Positions 37,017 through 48,838 of a stretch of 64,000 nucleotides of DNA are shown here, piece after piece. This stretch comes from Phaffia rhodozyma (taxonomy: Eukaryota; Basidiomycota; Tremellomycetes; Cystofilobasidiales; Mrakiaceae): positions 885,501 through 949,500 of the forward strand of contig JACGZH010000003.1 in the NCBI GenBank assembly GCA_014706385.1, given 5' to 3'. The position numbers and the translations under genes were made by a program. Each line of letters opens with the position of its first letter. The stretch's first letter is position 1. The notes under the pieces are model-generated. The model had not been told where the DNA came from. It saw only the letters and a list, made by a program, of their open reading frames with translations, and did not search any database.

Positions 37017-39125
37017 CTACCACTTTTCACCCTCATTCCAACTACCTCTTCCAGATCCGCCTAGGAAACCTTTATTTGAATCCTGTCCGAATCTTCTGAA
37101 CTCCACCAGCTTACAACCTCTACTTCCTCCTTTCGACCCAGACCTGATCCCAGATTCTGTTGGCTCGATGTCGATTCGATCAGTTTCCCGTAACGAAGGA
37201 CTACCAAGTGATGAGGCAGAGCCTTCATGAGACGAGGATAGAGGTGATGAGACAGAAGACGACGACGAAGAAGAGGAAGGTAGAGCGATTCGGTAGTATC
37301 CTCCTGTATATGTCAATGCGATGAGTTGGTATTCCATCTGGAGTGATGGTGTGATTTCAGATGTAGATGGACGTGACTTGAATGATAGAGATGGATTGGA
37401 TGCATATTGGTATGGAGTGGTAGAGATGCCAGCGGCAGTACCTGAAGCAGAAGAAGAGTGTACTTGTACCCAGCTCACGAGACATTTGTCCTCCATAGCT
37501 GTACTGCTCGATCCGGACCTGACTGATGAAGCAGACTGAGCAGTAGATGTAGACGTTGAAGATGTAGATGTAGAAGGTAGGTCAGAAGGTGATGAAGGGC
37601 TCAAGTGAGTGAGCGTCTCGGCGTGTGGAGTTCGAGTGGGAAGACGGAATTGAGCATGAGACCATTCGGAGAGAAAGTATTTGGGAAGCGAAATAGGAAG
37701 GTACGGTTGGAGCGTTTGAAAGGGTGATTTGGGATTTCTGTTTTCAGTAGAAAACAAGAATCGTATTCAACACTGGGAAGAAAATGCAGAGCGAAGTAGC
37801 ATACAGACAAACCTGAGCTTTCCCTTATCAGAGACTTTTCCTCCTTCTTCCAGAGTGAAAACGTGAATCGTGCCCTTATCGCTCCAAACGATAACACCTT
37901 CTTTTCCATCCCCATCCCCATCCTCTGCGGAGCGTGGAGGAGGAAGCCAACCAACTCCCCAAACGACGGCCTGATCGGCTCCCCTTCTCAGCTCTTTGAC
38001 CAGCCCGCCTGAACGACCGTCCCAAACACGGATTAGTGTCCCTCTGTCTGAGGATGTTGAGAAGAACCGACCCGAGGGAGGGCAAGAGAGCGTGCTCAAA
38101 GGGTGAGTATGAGCGATAAGTAGAGCTGATTTTGAGGGTGGAGGGAGGGAATAAGGAGGAGTTGAAGATAAGGGAGACTCGGAGGAGGATAGAGGGAAAG
38201 GACAGGGAGGCAGATGTAGGAGGTGAACGTGTCCAGGTTGACGGCCAGGAATAGTGAGTAACGTGGACAAAGGGGACGTAGATAGTGCCAGAAGACCTGT
38301 GTTTTGATGATTGTTTGAGAAACACATGACATAATAGGAGTTTTCAGTTGCAGTCATACATGATGGTGTATTCAAGATGATTCATCAATGAAGAGACGTA
38401 GTTAAAACACGAAGAAACATACCACGAGGGTTATCACATGTCTCCCACTCTGCGAACCATTTTAATCCACCCACAGTCTTTCCTTGATCGTCCGTCGCCC
38501 CTACCCTGGGTATTTGAGACTCAGTGATAGATTCCCTTTCCTTCCCTCTGCGTTTTGGCCTCTTGGAATCCGTATAGTCTTCTTCGCCAAAGCCGTCTAT
38601 TGTCAATAGAACAACGCGTTTGCGAAAGGACAGTGCGAGGAGCCCTCGACGGGAAGTAACACCAAGGATTTTTTCTCTGTCGCATTTATTAATGCGTGAT
38701 GGCGTAAGTACCAAAGCTAGATCTAGTCAAGATGTCTAAGATGTACGAACCGAAACTCAAGTTCGAGAACGGGTGTTTGAAATCTGTCGTCCCAAATGAT
38801 TAACTTGTTGAGAGGATACAAGGGATTGACACCTCCACCCAAGAGAAATACGAGCGATGTTCGATGAAGGAGCGAAGCATGGCCAATTGAGCCCGGTAGT
38901 TCTGAGTAACCATAAGCAGAACAATAAGAATAAGACCTGTCTGATGAAACGTGAATAGACAGAGTAGGACAAACGACGATCGGCCAGAAGTTGAAGAGGA
39001 TGAAGATTCCAGATTTGAAACCCTTGATTAGTGGCAAGGGCGAAGGTGTCTGATTGCTGATTGACGGTGATCTGATTGAATATGCCAATGGGAACAGAGG
39101 ATACCGAATGTCTACCTAAGTGCAT
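37017..39125 (-). CDS. HSV2: PROPPIN phosphoinositide-binding WD40 protein (Hsv2/WIPI3-4 type)
   Basis: Starts at the ATG at 39123-39125. The first exons give FNQITVNQQSDTFALATNQG (about 39020-39080), then GSIGHASLLHRTSLVFLLGG and NPLYPLNKLIIWDD (about 38790-38830), the family's blades 1-2. The lipid-binding motif is LRRG in GLVKELRRGADQAVVWGVGW (about 37950-38010), within the seven-bladed propeller. LRRG rather than FRRG is typical of WIPI3/WIPI4 and Hsv2, against FRRG in Atg18/WIPI1-2. The family binds PI3P and PI(3,5)P2 on autophagic and endosomal membranes. A Ser-rich insertion (about 37180-37600) lengthens the last blades. Shares a 275-base promoter with TSR1. Confidence 0.85.
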
Positions 39126-39400
39126 TCTAAAACTCTTCTAAGAAGATAGCAACGCTGATACTGATGATGATCGCACTGATGGTGATGATGATGATGATGA
39201 TCTCGAAGGTGGTTTGAGTAACAGGCGGGTATGTTGACTGTATGAGCAATGATATGGCTGTGCTTCCACACGTGAATATCAACGCCACAATAATGATTTT
39301 TTTGGGCTTCTCACAACTTTCTTAGGAACTATATCGGTTGTACAGTCACCTAGCAAGCTTCAACCCTTCCCTTCTTTCATCCCCTCTTCCTTCTTCTGTG
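39126..39400. promoter_or_regulatory. Compact divergent promoter, HSV2-like and TSR1
   Basis: 275 bases. It contains a GATGAT-rich stretch (about 39165-39205) and the bipartite E-box element at 39269-39286. The TSR1 ATG I prefer (39401, MGHSHRP) fixes its right edge. An upstream in-frame codon would add about 20 unconserved residues. Confidence 0.55.
39269..39286. promoter_or_regulatory. CACGTG-N6-AACGCC element
   Basis: Same two halves, order and six-base spacing as 10124-10141. It lies about 140 bases from each start codon of the divergent pair. Confidence 0.45.
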
Positions 39401-42400
39401 ATGGGTCACTCACACAGACCGACGCTCAAGCAGCAAAACAAGCCATTCAAATCAGGCCATGCCTCGAAATCTTCCCTGAAAGAGGCCTCAAAAGGTCGGC
39501 TTCCGGGAAAGTCGACCAAACAATCGTCGACCTCTCACCTTTCCACTACACAGACTAAGCAGGATCGAAGAAATACTACCAAACAACTTCAACTCAAAAA
39601 GCGAGCTGCCATCGTTCAAGACGGTAGAATTTTTGCCGGCAGAGCAGGTGTTCCGAGAATCGTGTGTGTGGTTGAATTGGGAGAGGACACTAACGGAAAA
39701 AGATTCGCGAAGGATTTATGCGAGGTGTTGGAAGAAGATTTCAAAGAGGATGAAGCCGGGGTTGTCAATATCAAGTTAGTCCCCTTTCTTCGTGTCTCTT
39801 CGGTTCATCTGTTCTACAGCATAGAGTAAACTCTGATGTTTGGTTTCATTCTGCTCTCAATTGACGCGTCCGCCGATCAAACAGAGCTCCCCGATTCAAG
39901 ACGTCCCTCCAGTTCCTCTTTCCCCTTGCAGGAGACTTCTATGCTACTCTAGACAGCGCCAAAGCGGCTGATTACGTCGTTCTCTTGCTCTCGGATGAAG
40001 AAGATGTCAGTGAATGGGGAGAAACTCTTCTGAGATCGTTCCAGTCTCAGGGAGTCCCTGAGATTGTGGCTGTCTGCCAGGTAAGGCTCTATTACTCTTC
40101 GCCGTTCAAGTCGGGCATACTTGAGATTTCTGATTATATCTAGATTTATCACACTATCTCTCTAGTCTCCGAACCCTACGACTCCACCTACGGCGCCTCC
40201 GTCAGCTACTTTAAAATCCCTTCTTTCGTTCAGTACATACTTCTTCCCTTCGCTTCAGAAAGTCTACCACACCACGACCCCTTCAGATGCCTCTGTCACA
40301 CTTCGAGCGCTCTGCGAGGGTATCCCCAAAGATGTCAGTTGGCGAAACGGAAGGGGATGGCTAGTCAACGAGTCTACAGAGCTAGGGTGGACCCCAAGTA
40401 CAAATGGTGAAGGAGAGGGGGCGGAACAGGGTACATTGGTTGTCAGGGGTTATTTGAGGGGTGGGAAATGGAGTGCTGATCGACTGGTCCACATACCCAA
40501 TTTTGGAGACTTCATGGTAGAAAAGGTGAGTTTCGCTACTAGTTCCACTGCCTACTTCGACTGAAGTGTCCGAACTAATGTCTTTGCCTTCTTGAAAAAT
40601 CAAGATTATCTCCGCACCTCTGCCTTCGACTCATGCTCGCGCCTCCTCCTCTTCCATGTCGACAGATCCGGAAGCTCCTTCTGTTCTCTCCAAGCCTGAT
40701 CCTGAGACGGCTGATGATCTCACAGAACTCAATGATCCTGATTTTATGGCCAATGAACAAACTTGGCCTACAGAGGATGATATGCCTGCTCCTGTCTCTG
40801 GCGAGAATGGTGAGCGAGGGTTGATGTTGCCTCCGGCTCTGCCGGGTACGACACCCAAGACAGTCAAGAGAGTTCCGAAGGGAACGAGCGCCTACCAAGC
40901 TGCTTGGATCGAGGAGGGTGACGAGCAAGAGGGCGATGACAGTGATGATGACGATGATGATGATGATGATATGGAGATTGACGGAGGGAGCGAGGGAGAG
41001 GATATCCAAGGAGGAGGACTGGATGGATTGGATGGAGAAGAAGGTGTCGATGTGGAGGTTGAAAGCAGAATGGGTGGAACGAGCGTTGCATTCAGGGAAT
41101 TGGATGAGGATGAGGAGGAAGCCCAGTATGTTCTCTCGTCTCCTTCTCTTCTCTTTCGACACCCTGGTTACCTTAACCTTCCCTACCAAACTCCTAATTC
41201 TGATATCTTCGTGATTGTCACTCAGACTCAAATCCTACCGGGCCTCTCGAGCTGTCGAGGATCGAAATGACCAAGCCTTCCCGGACGAGATCGATACCCC
41301 AATGCATATTCCGGCTTCGACTCGGTTCCAACGGTACAGAGGTCTGAGAAGTTTCCGAACGAGCCCTTGGGACCCGTATGAGAACCTGCCGGTCGATTAC
41401 GCTAAGATCTTCGGATTCAAGGATTACGAGCGCACAGGCAAGAGAGTCATCAAAGAAGGAAAAGAGGTTGGAGTTGAGGTTCGTCTGCATTCAGCTTTTC
41501 TTTCAGAGCCGTCCTACAGATCCGAAGGGTTTACAGATATTGATGTTTTTTTCTTCGCTTCCTTCTTAAAGGTCGGAAGCCACGTCGAAGTCCACATCAA
41601 AGACGTTCCCAAAGCAGTCTTCGATGCCCATCGGTCGTCTGTGCCGTTCATTCTTTTCTCCCTCTTGGAGCATGAGCACAAGCAGTCTGTTCTGCATTTC
41701 GTCGTGCAGCGAAACACAGAGTACGATGAACCTGTTCGAGCAAAGGATCCTCTTATCCTCTGTGTTGGGCCCCGTCGATACCGGATTAATCCGATCTATT
41801 CTCAACATGTTCGTGGAGGAGGAAAGGGAGCGAACAATGTCCACAAGTCTGAACGGTTCTTGAGAGCTGGTACAGCTATGGTCGCCACGACGTATGGACC
41901 TATCGTGTTTGGAAAGCAGCCTTGTTTGCTTTTAAGAGAGACTGACGACTCTCAAGGTAAGGAGCAGCTAGCCTCGATCTATGACAACGTAATCAGTAAT
42001 TGAGTTTACTAACCTCCTCTTCAATTTTACAGCTCCTATCTTGGTTGCTTCAGGATCCTTTATGAACGCTGACACTACTAGAATTATCGCTAAGCGAATT
42101 ATTCTTACCGGTCACCCAGTCAAGATCCACAAGAAGACAGCAACGATTCGATACATGTTCTTCAACCCTGGTTCGCCCTCTCTTCTCTTGACCTCTTCTT
42201 GCTCATTATATATTCATTGACTGACACAACTTCGTTTCCTTGGTGCCCCTCGCTATGAACAGACGATGTCGCTTACTTCAAACCTATCCAGATGCACACA
42301 AAGATGGGCAGAACGGGTCATATCACTGAATCCCTTGGTACACACGGGTACTACAAAGCCCACTTCGACGCGATCCTCAATCCTCAGGATACAGTCTGCA

Positions 42401-42507
42401 TGTCTCTGTACAAACGAACGTATCCTAAGTGGAGCGAAACGTTCAAGGTTGGACCTTCAGCTGCTCTCTCAGAAATGGATGATGACGACGAGATGGTGGA
42501 GGAATAA
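39401..42507 (+). CDS. TSR1: Ribosome biogenesis protein Tsr1 (40S maturation GTPase-like)
   Basis: Starts [20 protein letters not shown], the family's basic N-terminus. Domain blocks follow: a GTPase-like fold without nucleotide motifs ([14 protein letters not shown], about 39640-39685; [17 protein letters not shown], about 39955-40005), an acidic linker with [13 protein letters not shown] (about 40945-40985), then the Bms1/Tsr1 C-terminal half ([20 protein letters not shown], about 41333-41392; [44 protein letters not shown], about 42300-42360). Tsr1 occupies the subunit interface of late 40S precursors in nucleolus and cytoplasm. About six introns. Length (about 850 residues) is usual. Shares its promoter with the PROPPIN gene. 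Confidence 0.95.
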
Positions 42508-42888
42508 GTCGTCGTGGTAGCTTTTGCTTTATTTTCATGGTCATTAAAGTATGTTTGATCAGAGTTGTCTTCGTTGTCAATGATATCAGTGATCCTCGCA
42601 GGTCTCTTGCGCTCAGACCTCGTGATAAAGCTGTGCGCCAGATAAGATCTGTCTCTGGCTGTTATCAGGAAGAAAAGAACCATGATGAAATATTTCTTCC
42701 TCGAGAAATCAGAATCTAGGGTAAAAGAAGATTGTATAGGTTCGTTGAATAAACCTTGAAAAATATGAAGTTCAAATAAGAAGATAAGAATATGAACGAT
42801 GCCCAGGTACAAGATAAAAAGCCAAAATGAATCAAAAAATTATGTAGAAGAGAGACGAAGAACAAAATTGGTTTTGGTTTCTTCTAAA
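42508..42888. other. Convergent intergenic region
   Basis: 381 AT-rich bases between the stops of TSR1 and ADE5,7. No gene or element seen. Confidence 0.55.
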
Positions 42889-45800
42889 CTAAGCCCAAGC
42901 TTCGAGGTTCTTCATGGCAACACCCTCCTTGTCAGTCACAACACCGATGATCTTGACCTCTGCCTCACCAGCCTGCTGTATGCTCTTAATAGCCTCGTCG
43001 ACCTTTTCTTTGGCGACGATGATGGCCATTCCAATTCCGTTGTTGAACGTCCTGGCCATCTCCAGGGGCTCAATGTGACCAACCTCGGCCATCCATCTGA
43101 AGATCGCCGGCCACTCCCAGGAAGCAGCATCGATATCACATCCGGTTCCCTTGGGCAACACTCGAGGGATGTTCTCAGTGAATCCTCCACCAGTAATGTG
43201 AGACATTCCCTTAAGGAGACTCTGCTGGATAGCAGGCAAGAGAGGCTTGATGTAGATTTTGGTTGGAACAAGGAAAGCGTCACCGATCGTCTGCGACGGC
43301 GACCAAGGGCAAGGAGAGGTGTAGGAGAGGCCAGAGTGGGCGAGGACCTTTCGGGCGAGAGAGAATCCATTGGAGTGGATACCGGACGAGGGAAGTCCAA
43401 GGATGACATCTCCAGGCTGAATGTCAGGGGTAGGGAGAATCAAGTTTCGCTCAACAGCTCCGACGGCGAAACCAGCCAAATCGTAGTCCTCTATAGAAGA
43501 GAACGCCCGAGTTGTCAAGGATAGAAAGGGTTAGAATCGGACCATGCAGCGATTGATTTGAAACAGTAGATAATGCAAACGAACCTCCGTGGTACATGCC
43601 AGGCATTTCGGCCGTCTCTCCGCCAATCAACGCACAGCCAGCATCAAGACATCCAGCGGCAATACCCTTGACGACGCTAGCGGCGATCTCGACATCGAGC
43701 TTGCTGCACGCAAAGTAGTCCAAGAAGTACAACGGCTCAGCTCCCTGAACGATCAAATCGTTCACTGACATGGCGACAAGATCGATTCCTAAGAAGAGGT
43801 CCCATAGAGTAAAGAGTTGTTAGACTTGTATAACTGTATGAGCAGTATAGCTTCACTCTCTATAGTTCAGAATAAGATTACTTACCAACAGTATCATGCT
43901 TGCCACAGTCCAAAGCAACCTTGAGCTTAGTTCCAACTCCGTCAGTTCCGCTAACCAAAACAGGATCTCGGAATCCAGCCTGCTTGAGGTCGAAGGTTCC
44001 TCCGAATCCACCAATTACTCCGTCCGTTCCAGCCCGTCGAGTGGCCTTGACGGCAGGCTTGATAGCCTCGACCAGGGCGTTTCCAGCATCAACGTCCACA
44101 CCGGCGGAGGCGTAAGTAAGTCGCTCCTTATCCGCGCTCTTGTCGGCGTCGGCAAAAGCTCTGCATACAGAAGAGATAAGAAGGATAAGTCTCAGATCTG
44201 GGTATGACATAATCTGTTGGAGAGTAGACTGAACTAACCGGTAGGCGATATCTTTCCTGAAAACCATACCCTCAAAAGAGATTTGCTTGACTCCCTCGTA
44301 AGCTCGGTCGACGGCCTCTCTGAGAGTGGTAGCAAATGCGGCCACGGCAATCACTCGACCACCGGCGGTAACCACTTGGCCGTCTTTGATAGCGGTTCCA
44401 GCGTGGAAAGCGTACACGTCGGAAGGAAGGGTGCCAACAGTGATAGGAATGCCGGTTGTGTACTTGCCAGGGTAACCTCCGGAGGCAAGGATCACAGACA
44501 CAGCGTATCCAGTCCTGTAGCTGAGCTCGACAGAGTCCAACCGTCGTTCCACGCAGGCGTTCATGATCTCGGCCAAGTCAGTCTTCTCGTCCAAAAGAAG
44601 CATAAGAGCCTCGGTCTCGGGGTCACCGAATCGGACGTTGTACTCAAGCACCTTGACACCCTTGGGAGTAAGCATGAAACCGGTGAAGAGCAAACCAACG
44701 AAGGGGAAACCTGAACATTGAAGATGCGCAATTAGATAGAAAGAGATCACCGAATGAGCTTAACGTATAAGACAAACGTAGATGTTTTTGACCGTAAACA
44801 ATAGCAAGAGATAGAAGGACAAACCGTCCTTTCGCATGCCAGTAACAGTCTGCTCCAAAATTGTCTGAATCTCAGCGAGGATAGCAGGAGTAGCAACGGG
44901 AGCAGGAGTGTAAGCTCCCATTCCACCAGTGTTGGGTCCCTGATCACCATCTCCGATTCGCTTGTGGTCCTGAGCTCCGGGGAGCGCTCGAATAGTGTAT
45001 CCATCCGAGAAGGCGAGCACAGAAAGCTCTGGTCCAGTAAGGAATTCCTCGATGACGATCTCAGACCCTACAAGCGGACGAGATGTATGTTTAGGTTTAA
45101 TTCTTGCGACTAGAACGAATGGAAGAACAACAAAAAAAACGTACCGGCAGATCCGAAGACCTGGTTGACCATGACGTCCTTCAAACCTTGCTCCACCTCC
45201 TCCCAAGTCTCCGGGATGAGGACACCCTTGCCAGCGGCAAGTCCGTCAGCCTTGAGGACCAATCGACCCTCGCAGGACTTGGCGTAGGCCTTAGCCTCCT
45301 CGAATTGGTTGGCCTTGAAGTTTCGGTAGGCGGCGGTAGGAATGTTATGTTTGGCCATGAAATTTTTAGAGAATGCCTTGGAGCCTTCCATCTGAGCGGC
45401 AGCGGGAGTAGGACCGAAAGTGGGGATACCGGCTGAATCAACCAACAAGCAGATGAGATGGTCAGTCAGGCATAGCTCTTTGTCAGACATGTATAAATAT
45501 TCGTGGCCGGAACTTTACCCTTTCGGAACACGGCCTCGACACCATCCACAAGAGGTTGCTCAGGGCCGGGGACGCAGAGGTTGATCTGATGATATCAGTT
45601 TTGGGTGATAACATTGGATGGGTATCACAGATGCGATTGATTCGTTAACAGAGCACCCTATTGACAGTCTAACTGGCTCAGTGGGGAGAAAAAGGATGAC
45701 AAGAAAGAGGTTCCTACGTTGTTGGATTTAGCCCAGGCCAGGATACCATCAAAGTTCTGGCCGTACGCGACCTGAACGTTCTCAATCTTGGAGTCGGCCG

Positions 45801-46097
45801 AGGCAGTTCCTCCGTTTCCGGGGGCAACAAAGACCTTTTCAACAGAGGCTGACTGAGCAAACTTCCAAGCCAGGGCGTGCTCTCTTCCTCCAGCACCTAG
45901 GAGCAGTATTCTGTAAGGAGAAGAGAGGGGATCAGAGGAAGAAAAGAAGCAAGTTCGAAAGAGCCGATATTGAACGGAGAACCAAGCCCAAAGCGCATGT
46001 AGAATTCAAGTCGAAACAAATCAGCGAATATGTCCCTATCAGAGGACAAGCTCGAGTGATGAAACCCGAAGCCTCACCGTAAGGGTTCGGTAGACAT
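42889..46097 (-). CDS. ADE5,7: Bifunctional GAR synthetase / AIR synthetase
   Basis: Starts at the ATG at 46095-46097 with [20 protein letters not shown], the GARS N-terminal nucleotide-binding loop. GARS blocks: [17 protein letters not shown] (about 45310-45370), [15 protein letters not shown] (about 45225-45265), [20 protein letters not shown] (about 44920-44980) and [20 protein letters not shown] (about 44610-44670). AIRS blocks: [20 protein letters not shown] (about 44065-44125), [15 protein letters not shown] (about 43915-43960), [14 protein letters not shown] (about 43590-43640), [14 protein letters not shown] (about 43360-43400) and [16 protein letters not shown] (about 43155-43205). 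It catalyses steps 2 and 5 of de novo IMP synthesis in the cytosol. The fused GARS-AIRS order is standard in fungi. Complete, with about seven introns. Divergent from RRB1. Confidence 0.97.
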
Positions 46098-46370
46098 CGT
46101 GTGTGTTATAGGTGATGGTCGAGAGGCAAGAAAGCTTCCCTTTTCCATCCTTCTTTTCTTTTTTTTCGTTTTTTCATTCTTTTTTTTTTTTGTAAAATAT
46201 ATAATTTTGAAATATTCATGAAATTTAATTTGAATTTGAGGGGTTAGTCACCTTTGATGTTCACTGAGCTCACATAAGTCCAAATTTTGGTTGACCCCTC
46301 GCGTTCGACTCTTATGCCTCTGCCTTTTGTTCTCTGTACAAGCTCTAGTCAATCGATATATCACGCTCAA
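46098..46370. promoter_or_regulatory. Divergent promoter, ADE5,7 and RRB1
   Basis: 273 bases with poly-T tracts (about 46145-46190) on the + strand, typical nucleosome-depleting sequence, then AT-rich DNA. No CACGTG or telobox seen. Confidence 0.5.
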
Positions 46371-48526
46371 ATGGTCAAAGCAAACAAGAGGCGTTCGTCC
46401 CCCGGGCCAATCTCCGAGCAAACCAACAAATCAGTAGCCTTAGGGGAAGGTTCTGCTCCTGTTCGATCAACTGGAGAGGATGGAACTAACGAGGAGGATG
46501 AAATGGGAGAGTTCGAGGACAACTTTGATGATGGTGAGGAGAGTGCCGAAGAGATTATCAGGGACGATGAGTCCGAATCTGACGAGTCTGAAAATGGAGA
46601 GAGTACGTGTATTTGTTCTATTTATTCTGCTTGGTTCATTCTCATCCGCATGCTCAACCCTATATCGACTTCTCTCCGCGCTCTCATCCAGCCATGCACG
46701 TCGACCAGGCGGTCGAGGATGAGGATCCTGTCGAGCCTGAACTTGAGACTTATCTTCGATCATCCAGACCGCTTGAGAAGGATGAGGTCCTTGAGCCTGA
46801 TCAAAGCGTGTATGAGATGCTTCACCGAATGAACGTCCAGTGGCCTTGCTTAAGTTTTGATGTGTTGAGGGTTCGTTCTTCAATGTCCTTTGTGTATTTT
46901 ATGCTCGAAAAATGGATGGCCGTTCTAGCACCATCATCTACCAAACTTTTAAGCTGATCTGATATTGTTTTTACATCCTTTCGGATTACCTAGGATTCTC
47001 TTGGAGATGAGCGAAGAAAGTTTCCCCATACGGCGTATGTGGTTACTGGTAAGTTTGCTTTCGCAATTAAGTCCACACGCGAACTCGTTAGAGGTATTTG
47101 CTTAACACATTCAATTCAATTTTTCGTGTACATATAGGAACCCAGGCTGAGTCGGAGAACTCGAATGAGCTCTTGGTTATGAAGATGGGAGGCATGCACC
47201 GAACTCAGTTTGATGACGGTAGGTTCTTTCTTTCGTCTTCCTCTGTATCTCGTGTCTTTTGTGAGAAGAAGAGAGAAAGTATACTCAAGCTTCTTTTCAA
47301 CGTGTTCTCATCCCTGCTCAAAAATATCAGATCTCTCTGATGCAGGGTCTGAGGCAGATTCGGACGTTGACGACGACGCCTACCTTGAGTACCGATCGAT
47401 CCCGCACGTCGGAACTGTCAACCGAGTCCGAGCCCAGCCTATCGCGTCCACCTCTGCGCTCCCGCCCGTCAACGTTCCTTACCACACCGCTTCCTGGTCC
47501 GAGACCGGTAAAGTCCACATCTGGGATATTCGACCTCTAATCGAATCCCTGGACGTTCCTGGATATGTTATGGATCGATCTGTAGTCGACAAACCGGTTT
47601 ACACTATCAACAACCACGGTCGAGCTGAAGGATTCGCACTTGATTGGGCTGGAGGAGAGTCCGAAGGACTTCGTCTGTTGACGGGTGATATCCATTCCAA
47701 GATTTATCTCACTACCTCCAACCAATCCGGTTTCACCACTTCCAACCAGGCTTTCACTTCCCACACGTCTTCTGTTGAAGATCTTCAATGGTCACCTACA
47801 GAACGAACTGTGTTTGCTAGTTGCTCGGCTGATAGGTCTATTCGAGTTTGGGACGTCAGACAGAAGGGCAGAAGATCTGTCGTCGGGTTGGACGAGGCTC
47901 ACGAGAGTGATGTGAACGTTATTAGTTGGAATAAGGGAACCAGTTACCTTCTGGTTAGTGGTGGTGATGAAGGAGGACTTAAAGTCTGGGATCTCAGAAA
48001 CTTCAAAGGGTTTGTCTCGTCTCTCGTCAGATGTTTGTCTTCTTTTGTTCTAACTTCTTTCTTGACTTGTTTACTGGTGGATCTTGTCGCAGAGCATCTG
48101 GTCCCACCCCAAGCCCTGTAGCTTCTTTCAACTGGCACACTTCGCCGATAACCTCTGTCGCATGGCATCCTACGGAGACTTCCACCTTTGCTGCCGCTGC
48201 CGCCGAGGGAACCGTCACTTTGTGGGATTTATCTGTTGAACAAGATGAAGATGAAGAAGGCCAGAAGACGGAGGATGGATTGGACGTGCCAGCTCAGTTA
48301 TTGTTTGAGCATCATCAGGAGGATTGCAAAGAGGTTGCTTTCTTGCCCCAGGTCCCCGGAGCGGTAGTCAGCACAGGAAGTGGTGGATTCAACTGCTGGA
48401 AGGTAAGTATTCTATCGTTGTCACACTCTCTTCCTCTAACACATTGGTAAAGGGGGATCGGAAGGACTGATTTAATGTCTTGCTTTTTTTTTGTTTCACC
48501 TCGCAAAACAGACGATCTCCGTTTAA
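46371..48526 (+). CDS. RRB1: Rrb1/GRWD1 WD40 ribosome assembly chaperone
   Basis: Starts at the ATG at 46371 ([10 protein letters not shown]). An acidic N-terminus ([20 protein letters not shown], about 46490-46550) and a second acidic exon precede [20 protein letters not shown] (about 46810-46870), the family's signature before the propeller. WD repeats include [19 protein letters not shown] (about 47485-47540), [20 protein letters not shown] and [10 protein letters not shown] (about 47770-47860), [18 protein letters not shown] and ATHWDLS-like [16 protein letters not shown]. The final exon (TISV, stop at 48526) comes after an intron at the WK junction. Rrb1 is a dedicated chaperone of ribosomal protein uL3 (Rpl3) in the nucleus. 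GRWD1 is its animal counterpart. About 500 residues, full length. Confidence 0.93.
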
Positions 48527-48838
48527 ATATCCCTTCTGCTTGACCTCACGTTCCATCTACCTAATCGACCATCTATGTGCTCTCTTCTTCGTTCTATTTC
48601 CGTCATGTCTATTCTGTCTACAACTCTAAATTTGCCGCGAACGTATGGAGTGGTGTCGTTTGTCTCAATTGATTCCCGTGGACATGTTTGTCCTGTTTTG
48701 CTTGGAGACACATCCGCCCACACATATCTCCTTAAGATGAGAGCATAGGAGAAGATAAGAATAAAGAAGAGAAGAGGAGAACATCGAAAGGGAAAAATTC
48801 ATCAATGATCAATAACGAAACGAAACAAGGAATCCTTC
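48527..48838. other. Convergent intergenic region
   Basis: 312 bases between the RRB1 and COG8 stops. No gene seen; shared 3' UTR space. Confidence 0.5.

Noticed and set aside
39165..39205. GATGATG-rich stretch considered as a C/D-box snoRNA
   Set aside because: Only a simple GAT repeat. No paired D box or terminal stem could be seen.
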